Shown here: positions 1-6,161 of the stretch, piece after piece
How positions within the stretch are numbered: the first letter of the stretch is position 1
Layout: each line of letters begins with the position of its first letter
Origin: Gemmatimonadota bacterium
GTDB lineage: Bacteria; Gemmatimonadota; Gemmatimonadetes; Gemmatimonadales; Gemmatimonadaceae
DNA length: 8,699 nt
Assembly: GCA_003142495.1 (NCBI GenBank)
Contig: PLMM01000390.1
Span: forward strand, 1-8,699
Direction: 5' to 3'
Made by a program: the position numbers and the translations under genes
Notes under the pieces: generated by a model
Seen by the model: the letters and a program-made list of their open reading frames with translations, nothing else
Databases searched by the model: none
Told to the model about the DNA's origin: nothing

Positions 1-1269
1 CAGCGTCCGATAGCGCGCCTCGCTCTCCTGCAGCGCGCGCACGGCCACTCGCTCCTGCGTGACATCGCGCGCGAGCACGAGGCGCGCGGGGAGTCCGTTC
101 ATCGTGATCGCGTCCGCGATCACGACGGTATCGATGCGCCGGCCGTCCTTCGTAACGTGCACGAAGGACCCGCCACCGTAGCGCAAATCATCCTGCAGAG
201 CGAGATCGCTCGGGAGGAGGGGCGCGTCTCCTTTGGGCTGAATCTCCGCGAGCGTCATCGTGAGGAACTGCTCTCGGTCGTAGCCGTAGTGCTCCACCGC
301 CGCATCGTTGACGGTCAGGAAGCGCAGCGTCTCGGTGTCGACGACCCACATCGGCAGCGGATTGCGATCGAAGAGAAGCTGATAGTGTCGCGCGCTCGCG
401 CGCAGCATCTCGGCCGCCTCGTGCCGCACGGTTACGTCGCGCGTGATTCCGACGATGCCGCCGAACTCTCCCGAGGCATCACGATACGGCTTGGTCGTCG
501 TCTCGATCCACGACGGCGCGCCATCGAGCCCCTTGATCTGAGTCTCGATCACCATGCGCTCGCCGCGCTCGAGCGCCACGTTGTCGTCCGCCACGTATCG
601 CTCGGCCTGCTCCCTCGGGAAAAAGTCGAAGTCAGTCTTGCCCACCATCTCCTTCGCCGACACGCCGAACACCCGTGCGAGCGGCTCGTTCACGGCGATG
701 AAACGTGAATCGAGATCCTTCAGGAAGACGAGCTCCGGCAAATTGTCGAGCAACGCCGTCTGCTGTTCCCTCGCCATGCCGAAGGCCAGCTCCGCGGTCC
801 TCAGCTCCGTGAAATCCTGCGTGGTGCCGAGCACGCGAAGGAGAACGCCATCGACGGCGGTGGCGTGCCCGCGGTCGAGGAGGTAGCGAATGGTTCCGTC
901 CGGCCGAACCACCCGGAAGGAAAACTCGAAGTTGCCGATTCGCCCCGCGTCCTCGATTGCGCGCATGACGTGCGCGACGTCATCGGGGTGGATGTGCTTC
1001 TGAAACAGTTCGAGCGAGGCGGTCTGCGACTGCGGCTCGAATCCCATGATCCGATACGTCTCGTCGGACCACGTGACACGGTTCGCGACCATGTCGATTT
1101 CCCAGCTGCCGACGTGCGCGATCTGCTGCGTGTCGACGAACAGCGCGCGACTCGTCAACATCTCGCTGCGCCACGCGCCGCGCGTCGATTTACGCCCTGC
1201 CGCGTACGCAACGACGGCCGCGACGAGCGCAGCGAGCAACGCGACAGCGATGGATATGGGCGTGATCAC
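1..1269 (-). CDS. Membrane-anchored multi-PAS sensor protein, 3' end outside window
   Basis: The open frame runs from a GTG at 1269 off the left edge: 423 codons are visible and the C-terminus is missing. Residues about 5-24 form one hydrophobic segment (ISIAVALLAALVAAVVAYAA) followed by basic residues, so I read a single membrane anchor with a cytoplasmic body. Three PAS domains follow. The first, about 47-152, has VGSWEID, the HPDD motif and the RPDGTIRYL strand. The second, about 165-285, has LDNLPELVFLKD and ends in GITRDVT. The third, about 290-405, has FDRNPLPMWVVD and ends in LARDVTQE. The visible part ends in SEARYRTL, the usual opening of a fourth PAS. Such proteins are normally histidine kinases or GGDEF/EAL enzymes; the output domain cannot be seen. 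An in-frame TGA lies 10 codons before the GTG and no ATG lies between, so the start is close to certain unless the inner ATG (codon 37), which would lose the anchor, is used. It follows the ATP-grasp gene by 67 nt in the same direction. Confidence 0.88.
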   Translation of the reverse strand, partial: MITPISIAVALLAALVAAVVAYAAGRKSTRGAWRSEMLTSRALFVDTQQIAHVGSWEIDMVANRVTWSDETYRIMGFEPQSQTASLELFQKHIHPDDVAHVMRAIEDAGRIGNFEFSFRVVRPDGTIRYLLDRGHATAVDGVLLRVLGTTQDFTELRTAELAFGMAREQQTALLDNLPELVFLKDLDSRFIAVNEPLARVFGVSAKEMVGKTDFDFFPREQAERYVADDNVALERGERMVIETQIKGLDGAPSWIETTTKPYRDASGEFGGIVGITRDVTVRHEAAEMLRASARHYQLLFDRNPLPMWVVDTETLRFLTVNDAAVEHYGYDREQFLTMTLAEIQPKGDAPLLPSDLALQDDLRYGGGSFVHVTKDGRRIDTVVIADAITMNGLPARLVLARDVTQERVAVRALQESEARYRTL

Positions 1270-1275
1270 CCTTTT

Positions 1276-1303
1276 AGTATCGTCGAGATCGTTCGGAACT
1301 CAA
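1276..1303 (-). promoter_or_regulatory. Possible sigma70-like promoter for the PAS gene, nearly leaderless
   Basis: On the minus strand, TTGAGT (1298-1303) and GATACT (1276-1281) are separated by 16 nt, each matching four of six consensus bases. Initiation 6-7 nt after the -10 would fall on or next to the GTG start at 1269, giving a leaderless or near-leaderless mRNA. This fits the lack of a properly spaced Shine-Dalgarno: the only purine run, AAAAGG, touches the GTG. Two four-of-six boxes arise easily by chance, so this is only a candidate. Confidence 0.28.
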
Positions 1304-1336
1304 GAAGCTTTGAAAGTCCTAATCTCGAGCGCTCGG

Positions 1337-2248
1337 CTACCTCGTAACGATCAGCTCCGCCATTCGCGCCGCAGCACGCGGCGCCTGCGCGAAGAAGAGC
1401 ACCGGCTCGATGAGCTCGAGCTCCATCAGGAGAAGGCGCCCCGAGCGTACAACTCCATCAACTCTCGCGTACAAGATGTCCGCGACCCCCGTATTCGTAG
1501 CCTCGGCGGCCGCGCGAAGCACCGCGCGCGCGTCCTCCACGATCGCGGGATCGGGGTCGAGCCGCTCGATGGTGCCGCCGAAGTCGTGCTGCACGCGAAA
1601 CTCGCCGACGGCTGGACGCTTTCTCACCGCATGGCTGAATTCGCCACCCAGGAACACGAGCGACCACTCGCCATCCTCAATCTCGAGGAGATAGGGCTGC
1701 ACCATCACACCGCTCGGCCGCGCGGCAACGAGCGCCCTGAAGCGCGCCTGGTGCGCCCCGCCGTCGCCCGGCGCGACACGCCAGGTGTCGTGCGCGGTGG
1801 CGGAGATCGCTGGCTTCACCACCGCGCCGCCCTGCCATCCCTGCTCGGCGATCAACGCATCGAGATCAGGGGTCTCGTCGCCATCGCCGGCGCTCACCCA
1901 GATCGTCGGTACGATCGCGACGCCCCTCGATTCGAGATCCCTGAGGTAGCGCTTGTCGACGCTCCACTGCACGAGCGCCGGCGCATTCATGAGCGATCCA
2001 TCGTGTCGCGCCTTCACATTGTCCACCCAGCCGCGAAACTCGGTTGGCAGATGATGGAAGTTCCAGCAGGAGCGCAGGACAATCCTGTGGTAGATCGACC
2101 AGTCCGCCCGCGCGTCCCACGGCTTCGCCTCGACCTCCGCACCGCGCGCGATCAGCGCGTCGCGCAGCAGGCGATCGTCGGTCGTGATGGCCGGCACGCC
2201 GGAGTAGGTGATCAGTGCGACGCGACTGTTATATGACGGACTGCCCAT
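1337..2248 (-). CDS. ATP-grasp ligase, RimK/DcsG-like, substrate unknown
   Basis: This is a 303-aa protein of the RimK/glutathione-synthetase-type ATP-grasp group, close to proteins often annotated as DcsG-like (O-ureido-D-serine cyclo-ligase). Members join a carboxylate to an amine, thiol or related nucleophile through an acyl-phosphate. Visible elements, numbered from the chosen ATG, are: N-terminal VALITYSGVPAITTDD (about 9-25); VLRSCWNFH (57-65), typical of this subgroup; NAPALVQWSVDKRYL with the ATP-contacting DKRYL; VVKPAISA with Lys145; the DGEWSLVF strand with Glu194; and YARVDGV (Asp264) followed by MELELIEP, whose acidic residues (Glu276, Glu278, Glu281) are the expected metal ligands. 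The frame stays open 26 codons further up to an ATG at 2326, but that extension is basic and unlike the family, so I start at 2248. The Shine-Dalgarno is weak (GAGACACCG). It is divergent from lplA, with the PAS gene downstream on the same strand. The substrate cannot be told from sequence; real cycloserine synthesis is unlikely because no dcs partner genes are seen. Confidence 0.88.
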   Translation of the reverse strand: MGSPSYNSRVALITYSGVPAITTDDRLLRDALIARGAEVEAKPWDARADWSIYHRIVLRSCWNFHHLPTEFRGWVDNVKARHDGSLMNAPALVQWSVDKRYLRDLESRGVAIVPTIWVSAGDGDETPDLDALIAEQGWQGGAVVKPAISATAHDTWRVAPGDGGAHQARFRALVAARPSGVMVQPYLLEIEDGEWSLVFLGGEFSHAVRKRPAVGEFRVQHDFGGTIERLDPDPAIVEDARAVLRAAAEATNTGVADILYARVDGVVRSGRLLLMELELIEPVLFFAQAPRAAARMAELIVTR

Positions 2249-2382
2249 TCGGTGTCTCGGTGTGAAGCGAAGAGTGCCCCGCTTCGATTGCTCAAGCGGT
2301 GTCCGAAATCTGAACTTGTGGTACACCCTTATGTAGGGCGTCGTTCAAGCGCACTCGTGCGCTCCCTCGTGCATCTTTCTTC
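2249..2382. other. Divergent intergenic spacer between ATP-grasp gene and lplA
   Basis: These 134 nt must hold the promoters of both divergent genes, but I find no convincing -35/-10 pair for either. A TATGTA hexamer at 2330-2335 faces lplA without a recognisable -35. The stretch just before lplA (about 2360-2382) is rich in pyrimidines and contains no Shine-Dalgarno. Confidence 0.5.
2264..2285. repeat. Short inverted repeat in the ATP-grasp leader
   Basis: GAAGCG (2264-2269) and CGCTTC (2280-2285) are perfect complements around a 10-nt loop. The repeat lies 15 nt upstream of the ATP-grasp ATG, in what would be its 5' leader. It could be a weak hairpin or an operator half-site pair. Six-base palindromes of this GC content are common by chance here, so I give it little weight. 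Confidence 0.25.
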
Positions 2383-3381
2383 ATGCTCTTCGCCGACAAT
2401 CGTGACATCACCGACGCGCGCCTCAATCTGGCGCTCGAGGAGTACATCCTCCGCAACAAGATGCCGGACGATGACCTTCTGCTCTTCTACGTCAACGCAC
2501 CCGCGATCATCATCGGGCGCAACCAGAACACCATCGAAGAGATCAACTCCGACCTGGTAGATGCGCGCGGTATCCGCGTCGTGCGGCGCGTGTCGGGCGG
2601 CGGTGCGGTCTATCACGATCTCGGAAACCTGAACTTCAGCTTCATGACGCGCGATGTGAACGCGCGCTTCAATCGCTACGATCTGTTCAACAAGCCTGTG
2701 GTCGAGGTGCTGCGCGAGCTTGGCGTACCGGCGGAGATCGGCGGCCGCAACGATATCCTCGCCGATGGACGCAAGATTTCCGGGAACGCGCAGTTCGCGA
2801 CAGCGGGGCGGATGTTCAGTCACGGCACGCTCCTCCTCGACTCGAATCTCGACGATGTGACCGCCGCGCTGAAGCCCAAGGCGGGGAAAGTCGAATCGAA
2901 AGGCGTCAAGTCGATTCGGAGCCGCGTGGCGAACATCAGTGAGTTCCTGCGCGAGCCGATCTCCGTGAGCGAGCTTCGCGATCGTATCCTCGAGCGCATC
3001 TTCGGCACGCGCGACCCTGCGCGCATTCCTTCGCTCGTGCTCGATGCCGCGGACTGGAGCGCCGCCAACGACCTCGTAGAGCGACGCTACGGAAGCTGGA
3101 AGTGGAATTACGGCGAGAATCCGGCGAGCAACGTGCAGCGGGTGCAGCGCTTTCCCGCCGGCGAGATCGACGTGCGGCTCGACGTGCACGGCGGCGAGAT
3201 CACCAGTGCGCGCTTCTTTGGCGACTTCATGGGCCGTTCGGAGGTGAGCGAGCTCGAGGCGCAGCTGAAGGGAGTTACGTACGATCGCGACTCGCTCACG
3301 CGGGCGCTCGCCAACATCGACGTCCGGCAGTACTTCGGCGACGTGTCGCGCGACGACGTATTGGCGCTGCTGGCGCCCTGA
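2383..3381 (+). CDS. lplA: Lipoate-protein ligase A
   Basis: LplA activates free lipoate with ATP to lipoyl-AMP and transfers it to the lysine of lipoyl domains (pyruvate and 2-oxoglutarate dehydrogenase E2, glycine cleavage H). The 332-aa length matches full-size LplA (E. coli about 338), with both the catalytic domain and the C-terminal accessory domain (about 255-332). Recognisable elements are NLALEEY (15-21), IIIGRNQN (42-49), the lipoate-binding RRVSGGGAVYHD (68-79), GRND (121-124), GRKISGNA with the catalytic Lys131, and SHGTLLLD (147-153). The ATG at 2383 gives the usual family opening (MLFADNRDITDARLNLALEE). No Shine-Dalgarno precedes it; the leader is pyrimidine-rich, so initiation may rely on a weakly structured leader. 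The gene lies upstream of the zinc-finger/DUF5996 pair with a 60-nt gap containing a possible terminator, so cotranscription is uncertain. No dehydrogenase or lipoyl-domain genes are in the window. Confidence 0.95.
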   Translation: MLFADNRDITDARLNLALEEYILRNKMPDDDLLLFYVNAPAIIIGRNQNTIEEINSDLVDARGIRVVRRVSGGGAVYHDLGNLNFSFMTRDVNARFNRYDLFNKPVVEVLRELGVPAEIGGRNDILADGRKISGNAQFATAGRMFSHGTLLLDSNLDDVTAALKPKAGKVESKGVKSIRSRVANISEFLREPISVSELRDRILERIFGTRDPARIPSLVLDAADWSAANDLVERRYGSWKWNYGENPASNVQRVQRFPAGEIDVRLDVHGGEITSARFFGDFMGRSEVSELEAQLKGVTYDRDSLTRALANIDVRQYFGDVSRDDVLALLAP

Positions 3382-3392
3382 TCATTACGGCG

Positions 3393-3417
3393 CGCGCATT
3401 CGTGTGCGGTTAATTTT
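3393..3417 (+). terminator. Possible intrinsic terminator after lplA
   Basis: CGCGCA (3393-3398) and TGTGCG (3403-3408) can form a 6-bp stem (one G-U pair) closed by a TTCG tetraloop. One base later comes TTAATTTT (3410-3417). A stable short stem with a UUCG loop and a T-rich tail fits Rho-independent termination. It starts 12 nt after the lplA stop, in the only non-coding gap of this strand. The stem is short and the T tract is interrupted by AA, so termination may be partial. Confidence 0.42.
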
Positions 3418-3441
3418 CGCGGACCAATTCGAGGAGAGACG

Positions 3442-3735
3442 ATGTCGCAACCCACGGAAAGCTGCAGCCATCTCGATCAGGTGCGCGACGTCTCGCCGAA
3501 CACCCCGAAGGGCTGCGAGGAGTGCCTCAAGCTCGGGATGCAGTGGGTGCATCTTCGGCTGTGTCAGGAGTGCGGCCACGTCGGCTGCTGCGATCAGTCG
3601 CAGGGAAAGCATGCGACCAAGCATTTCCATCAGACGAAGCACGCGGTCATGAAGAGCTTTCAGCCCGGTGAGGACTGGAGCTGGTGCTACATCGATGAGC
3701 TCTTCATCGAGCCCGCTGCCGAGCCGCGCACGTGA
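3442..3735 (+). CDS. UBP-type zinc finger protein (ZnF_UBP family)
   Basis: This small 97-aa protein consists almost wholly of one UBP-type zinc finger (the family named after ubiquitin-specific proteases; bacterial copies stand alone). Candidate zinc ligands in order are Cys8 and His10 (CSH), Cys25 and Cys28 (CEEC), Cys41 and Cys44 (CQEC), Cys49 (in GHVGCCD), His57, His61 and His67. The signature phrases WVHLRLCQECGHVGCCD and KHATKHFHQTKHAVM are characteristic, as is the trailing PGEDWSWCYIDEL. In eukaryotes this fold binds the ubiquitin C-terminus; in bacteria without ubiquitin the ligand is not established. A strong Shine-Dalgarno, GAGGAGAG (3431-3438), precedes the ATG, the best in this window. 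Its stop overlaps the GTG start of the DUF5996 gene by 4 nt (GTGA), so the two are probably translationally coupled. Confidence 0.92.
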   Translation: MSQPTESCSHLDQVRDVSPNTPKGCEECLKLGMQWVHLRLCQECGHVGCCDQSQGKHATKHFHQTKHAVMKSFQPGEDWSWCYIDELFIEPAAEPRT

Positions 3736-4667
3736 GCAGCATCGCGCCCGTGTGGCCGGCGCTGCGCGACTGGAGCGAGACGCGCGACACGCTTCACCTC
3801 TGGACGCAGATCGTCGGCAAAACGCGACTCGCCCTTGCGCCGATGGTCAATCACTGGTGGCAGGTGCCCCTCTACGTGTCGCCGCGCGGGCTGACGACAT
3901 CGTGGATGCCGTACGGCACCGCCGGCTTCTCCGTCGAATTCGATTTCATCGATCACACGCTCGTCGTGCAGCGCGACGATGGACGCATGTGGTCGATGCC
4001 GCTCGCCCCGCACTCCGTCGCCGATTTCTACCGCAGCTACATGGCCGGCCTCCACTCGCTCGGCATCGACGTACGCATCTGGCCGATGCCCGTCGAGATC
4101 GCCAATCCGATTCCGTTCGCCAGCGACGAGACGCACGCATCGTACGACGCGGCGGCCGCGCACGACTTCTGGCGCGCGCTGACGCAGGCGTCTCGCCTGC
4201 TCTCGATCTTTCGCGGCCGCTTCATCGGCAAAGCGAGCCCCGTGCATTTCTTCTGGGGGAGCTTCGATCTCGCGTGCACGCGCTTCAACGGCGAGCGCGC
4301 TCCGCAGCATCCGGGCGGCGTCCCCGGCCTCGCCGATTGGGCGACGCGAGAGGCGTACTCGCACGCGTGCATCAGCGCGGGATGGTGGCCCGGTACTCTC
4401 GGCAGCCCGATCGAGGAGGCAGCGTTCTACGCCTACGCGTATCCGGAGCCCGTGGGTTGCCCGACCGCGAAGATCCGCCCGGCCGCGGGCAACTACAACG
4501 GGACGATGCACGAGTGGGTGCTGCCGTACGACGCCGTGCGCACTGCCACAAATCCCGATGCCACCACGCTCGACTTCTTTCAGAGTACCTACGAAGCCGC
4601 CGCCACACTCGGTGCGTGGGATCGCGCGGCGCTCGAACGCGACGACGCAGTGCGCGCGAAAGGCTAG
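3732..4667 (+). CDS. DUF5996 family protein, function unknown
   Basis: This 311-aa protein matches the DUF5996 family from end to end. Recognisable phrases include WPALRDWSETRDTLHLWTQ (about 8-26), LALAPMVNHWWQVPLYVS, the FDFIDHTLVV strand, FRGRFIGKASPVHFFWGSFD near the middle, TREAYSHACISAGWWPG, FYAYAYPEP and the C-terminal FFQSTYEAAATLGAWDRAALE. The protein is rich in Trp, His and Tyr and has no signal peptide or membrane segment, so it is probably cytosolic. Its biochemical role is unknown to me, and the many conserved His, Trp and Asp residues only hint at ligand or metal binding. The GTG at 3732 overlaps the TGA of the zinc-finger gene; no separate Shine-Dalgarno is obvious, so translation probably depends on the upstream gene. 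It ends 7 nt from the convergent flavoprotein gene. Confidence 0.88.
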   Translation: MSSIAPVWPALRDWSETRDTLHLWTQIVGKTRLALAPMVNHWWQVPLYVSPRGLTTSWMPYGTAGFSVEFDFIDHTLVVQRDDGRMWSMPLAPHSVADFYRSYMAGLHSLGIDVRIWPMPVEIANPIPFASDETHASYDAAAAHDFWRALTQASRLLSIFRGRFIGKASPVHFFWGSFDLACTRFNGERAPQHPGGVPGLADWATREAYSHACISAGWWPGTLGSPIEEAAFYAYAYPEPVGCPTAKIRPAAGNYNGTMHEWVLPYDAVRTATNPDATTLDFFQSTYEAAATLGAWDRAALERDDAVRAKG

Positions 4668-4674
4668 CGCGCGC
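4652..4674. terminator. GC-only hairpin at the convergent gene junction
   Basis: GCGCGCG (4652-4658) and CGCGCGC (4668-4674) form a perfect 7-bp stem with a 9-nt loop, AAAGGCTAG, that contains the DUF5996 stop codon. The right arm exactly fills the 7-nt gap between the two convergent stop codons. A symmetrical stem here could act as a bidirectional barrier to readthrough or protect both 3' ends. There is no T tract on either side, and runs of GCGC are frequent in this DNA, so chance is a real alternative. Confidence 0.35.
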
Positions 4675-6033
4675 TCACAGCATGTACGCCATGTTGGAGC
4701 TCCCCGTCGGATAGCTGACGATCATCTTCTTCAGCTCCGGCACGGGGAGGTCGAAGCGGATCGCCATCGCGAACAGATTGATCACCTCTTCGGATTGCGC
4801 GCCGAGGAGATGCGCGCCGACTACGAGGTTGGTCGTCTCATCGATGATCGTCTTGAACATCCCGACCGGCTCGCGGATGCGCCGGTTGGCGAACCAGTGC
4901 GTCGTGTCGCCCGTCGCGATGCGTACCTCGATGCCTTTCGCGCGCGCGGCCTTTTCGGTGAGCCCGACGCCGGCGAGCACGGGGAGCGTGAACACCGTGC
5001 TCGGGATCGCGCGAAGATCCGGGCGCGCGGAGTTCCCGCTCAGTAAGTTCGCGGCGACAACCGTGCCCTCGTGTCCGGCGACTGGAGTCAGCGGCATCGC
5101 ACCCGGCGGCCTCACGACATCGCCCGCGGCGTAGACGCGCGGGTTCGAGACGCTCTGCAGAAACTCGTTGACGCGAATACCGCCGTGATGCTCGAGCTCA
5201 ACGCGCCCCTCCGCGGCGCCGATGCGCGCGCTATTGGGCACGCGCCCCGCACCGTGCACCACGAGATCGGCCTCGACGATTTGCATGTTCGCGCCATGAC
5301 CCACGTGCACCTGAAACGGCGCCGGTGGTGACGCGCGCTCGACCGCGCACACCGAATGCTCGAGTCGCACATCGACGCCAATCTCCTTCGTATGGGCGAT
5401 GAGTCGATCGACCAGCGCGCCCTCGAACGCAGGCAGCAGCGTTCCGCGCCCGAGCACGGTGACCTGGGCGCCGGCGTTTCGCGCGAGATGCGCGAACTCG
5501 AGCGAGATGTAGCCGGCACCGATGAACGCGATTCGGCGCGGCAGCACATCGAGTTCCATGAATTCCGTGCTCGTGATGACGTGCTCCTCGCCCGGAATGT
5601 CGAGCGTGCGCGGCGATGCACCGGTTGCGATCACCACGTGCCGCGCAGTGAGCTCGCGACCGCCGATCGCGATGCGATCCTCCGCCACGAACTTTGCCTC
5701 GCCATGCAGCGTCTCGATCCCCACCTTCTTGAACGCCGCCTCGCGAGTCGGCGGCAGCGGATCGGTGAAGCTCCGCTTGAACGCCATCAGCGCCGGCCAG
5801 TCGATCGCAGCGTCGCCGGCAACGCCGTGGCCCTTCATGCGCCGATGCCACGACACGACATCCGCAACGCCGACGAGCACTTTCTTCGGATCGCAGCCGC
5901 GGTTGCCGCAGGTGCCGCCGAAGGGCTGATCATCGATGACGGCCACTCGCCACCCCGCCTCGCGACAGCTATTCGCCGGCGTCGATCCCGCGGCCCCGGT
6001 GCCGAGCACGATCAGGTCGAATTCCTCTTTCAT
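4675..6033 (-). CDS. FAD-dependent pyridine nucleotide-disulfide oxidoreductase, atypical C-terminus
   Basis: This 452-aa flavoprotein has the glutathione reductase/lipoamide dehydrogenase fold. Seen in order: FAD-binding GTGAAG (11-16); the redox-active disulfide motif GGTCGNRGCDPKK with Cys42 and Cys47; ATGASPR (136-142); the second nucleotide-binding loop GAGYIS (172-177), followed by VTVLGRG with an Arg rather than the acidic residue typical of NAD enzymes; and FAD-binding YAAGD (301-305). The interface domain then follows. In lipoamide dehydrogenase and glutathione reductase the C-terminus carries HPTxxE, the catalytic His-Glu pair; here it reads YPTGSS (441-446), so both residues are replaced. 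Mercuric reductase also has Tyr at the His position, but its N-terminal metal-binding domain and C-terminal Cys pair are absent here. The substrate is therefore unknown: a low-molecular-weight disulfide, quinone or metal ion are all possible. The ATG at 6033 is preceded by GAGAGG three bases upstream. The gene is divergent from egtB across 128 nt. Confidence 0.9.
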   Translation of the reverse strand: MKEEFDLIVLGTGAAGSTPANSCREAGWRVAVIDDQPFGGTCGNRGCDPKKVLVGVADVVSWHRRMKGHGVAGDAAIDWPALMAFKRSFTDPLPPTREAAFKKVGIETLHGEAKFVAEDRIAIGGRELTARHVVIATGASPRTLDIPGEEHVITSTEFMELDVLPRRIAFIGAGYISLEFAHLARNAGAQVTVLGRGTLLPAFEGALVDRLIAHTKEIGVDVRLEHSVCAVERASPPAPFQVHVGHGANMQIVEADLVVHGAGRVPNSARIGAAEGRVELEHHGGIRVNEFLQSVSNPRVYAAGDVVRPPGAMPLTPVAGHEGTVVAANLLSGNSARPDLRAIPSTVFTLPVLAGVGLTEKAARAKGIEVRIATGDTTHWFANRRIREPVGMFKTIIDETTNLVVGAHLLGAQSEEVINLFAMAIRFDLPVPELKKMIVSYPTGSSNMAYML

Positions 6034-6096
6034 GTGCCTCTCGAGCGAGTTAAGCGCCTGTATGACGCCTCGGAACCAAATGCACTCTATTTGCCC

Positions 6097-6126
6097 TAGT
6101 CACTGCCGGTTAGGACTTCGTAAGAT
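6097..6126 (+). promoter_or_regulatory. Weak candidate promoter for egtB-egtD
   Basis: TAGTCA (6097-6102) and TAAGAT (6121-6126) lie 18 nt apart, each with four of six consensus bases. Initiation near 6133 would give a leader of about 29 nt containing the AAGGG ribosome site. The position is sensible; the match is weak. Confidence 0.25.
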
Positions 6127-6151
6127 CAACGGTAATCACTGCTTCCGCCTC

Positions 6152-6156
6152 AAGGG
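6152..6156 (+). promoter_or_regulatory. Ribosome binding site that sets the egtB start
   Basis: AAGGG lies five bases before the ATG at 6162, a normal spacing. It supports that start over the in-frame ATG at codon 12 (6195), which has no comparable site. Confidence 0.6.
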
Positions 6157-6161
6157 TTCCA

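Larger units (their letters stand above)
6034..6161. other. Divergent intergenic region between flavoprotein gene and egtB
   Basis: These 128 nt, visibly more AT-rich than the flanking genes, separate two divergently transcribed genes and are the likely shared control region. I see a weak egtB-facing promoter candidate (listed separately) and no credible promoter pair for the flavoprotein gene. No clear operator palindrome stands out. Confidence 0.5.

Noticed and set aside
1290..1320. Imperfect palindrome around AAGCTT upstream of the PAS gene
   Set aside because: The stem has several mismatches and no flanking T tract, so I do not call it a terminator or operator.
1046..2236. Long plus-strand open frame (396 codons) opposite the ATP-grasp and PAS genes
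   Set aside because: Both opposite-strand genes carry clear domain motifs; this frame crosses their boundary and shows no recognisable domain.
1337..2248. ATP-grasp protein as the gamma-Glu-Cys ligase step (EgtA) of ergothioneine synthesis
   Set aside because: EgtA belongs to the glutamate-cysteine ligase family, not this RimK-like ATP-grasp group, and the gene is about 4 kb away on the other strand.
2329..3189. Antisense open frame (286 codons) inside lplA
   Set aside because: It is a shadow of the well-supported lplA reading frame.
3668..4714. Open frame overlapping the DUF5996 gene in another frame
   Set aside because: The product is mostly Arg, Ala and Ser with no motifs, while the DUF5996 frame matches its family end to end.
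4675..6033. Reading the flavoprotein as lipoamide dehydrogenase linked to lplA
   Set aside because: The catalytic HPTxxE motif is missing, no dehydrogenase complex genes are near, and the gene is on the other strand from lplA.
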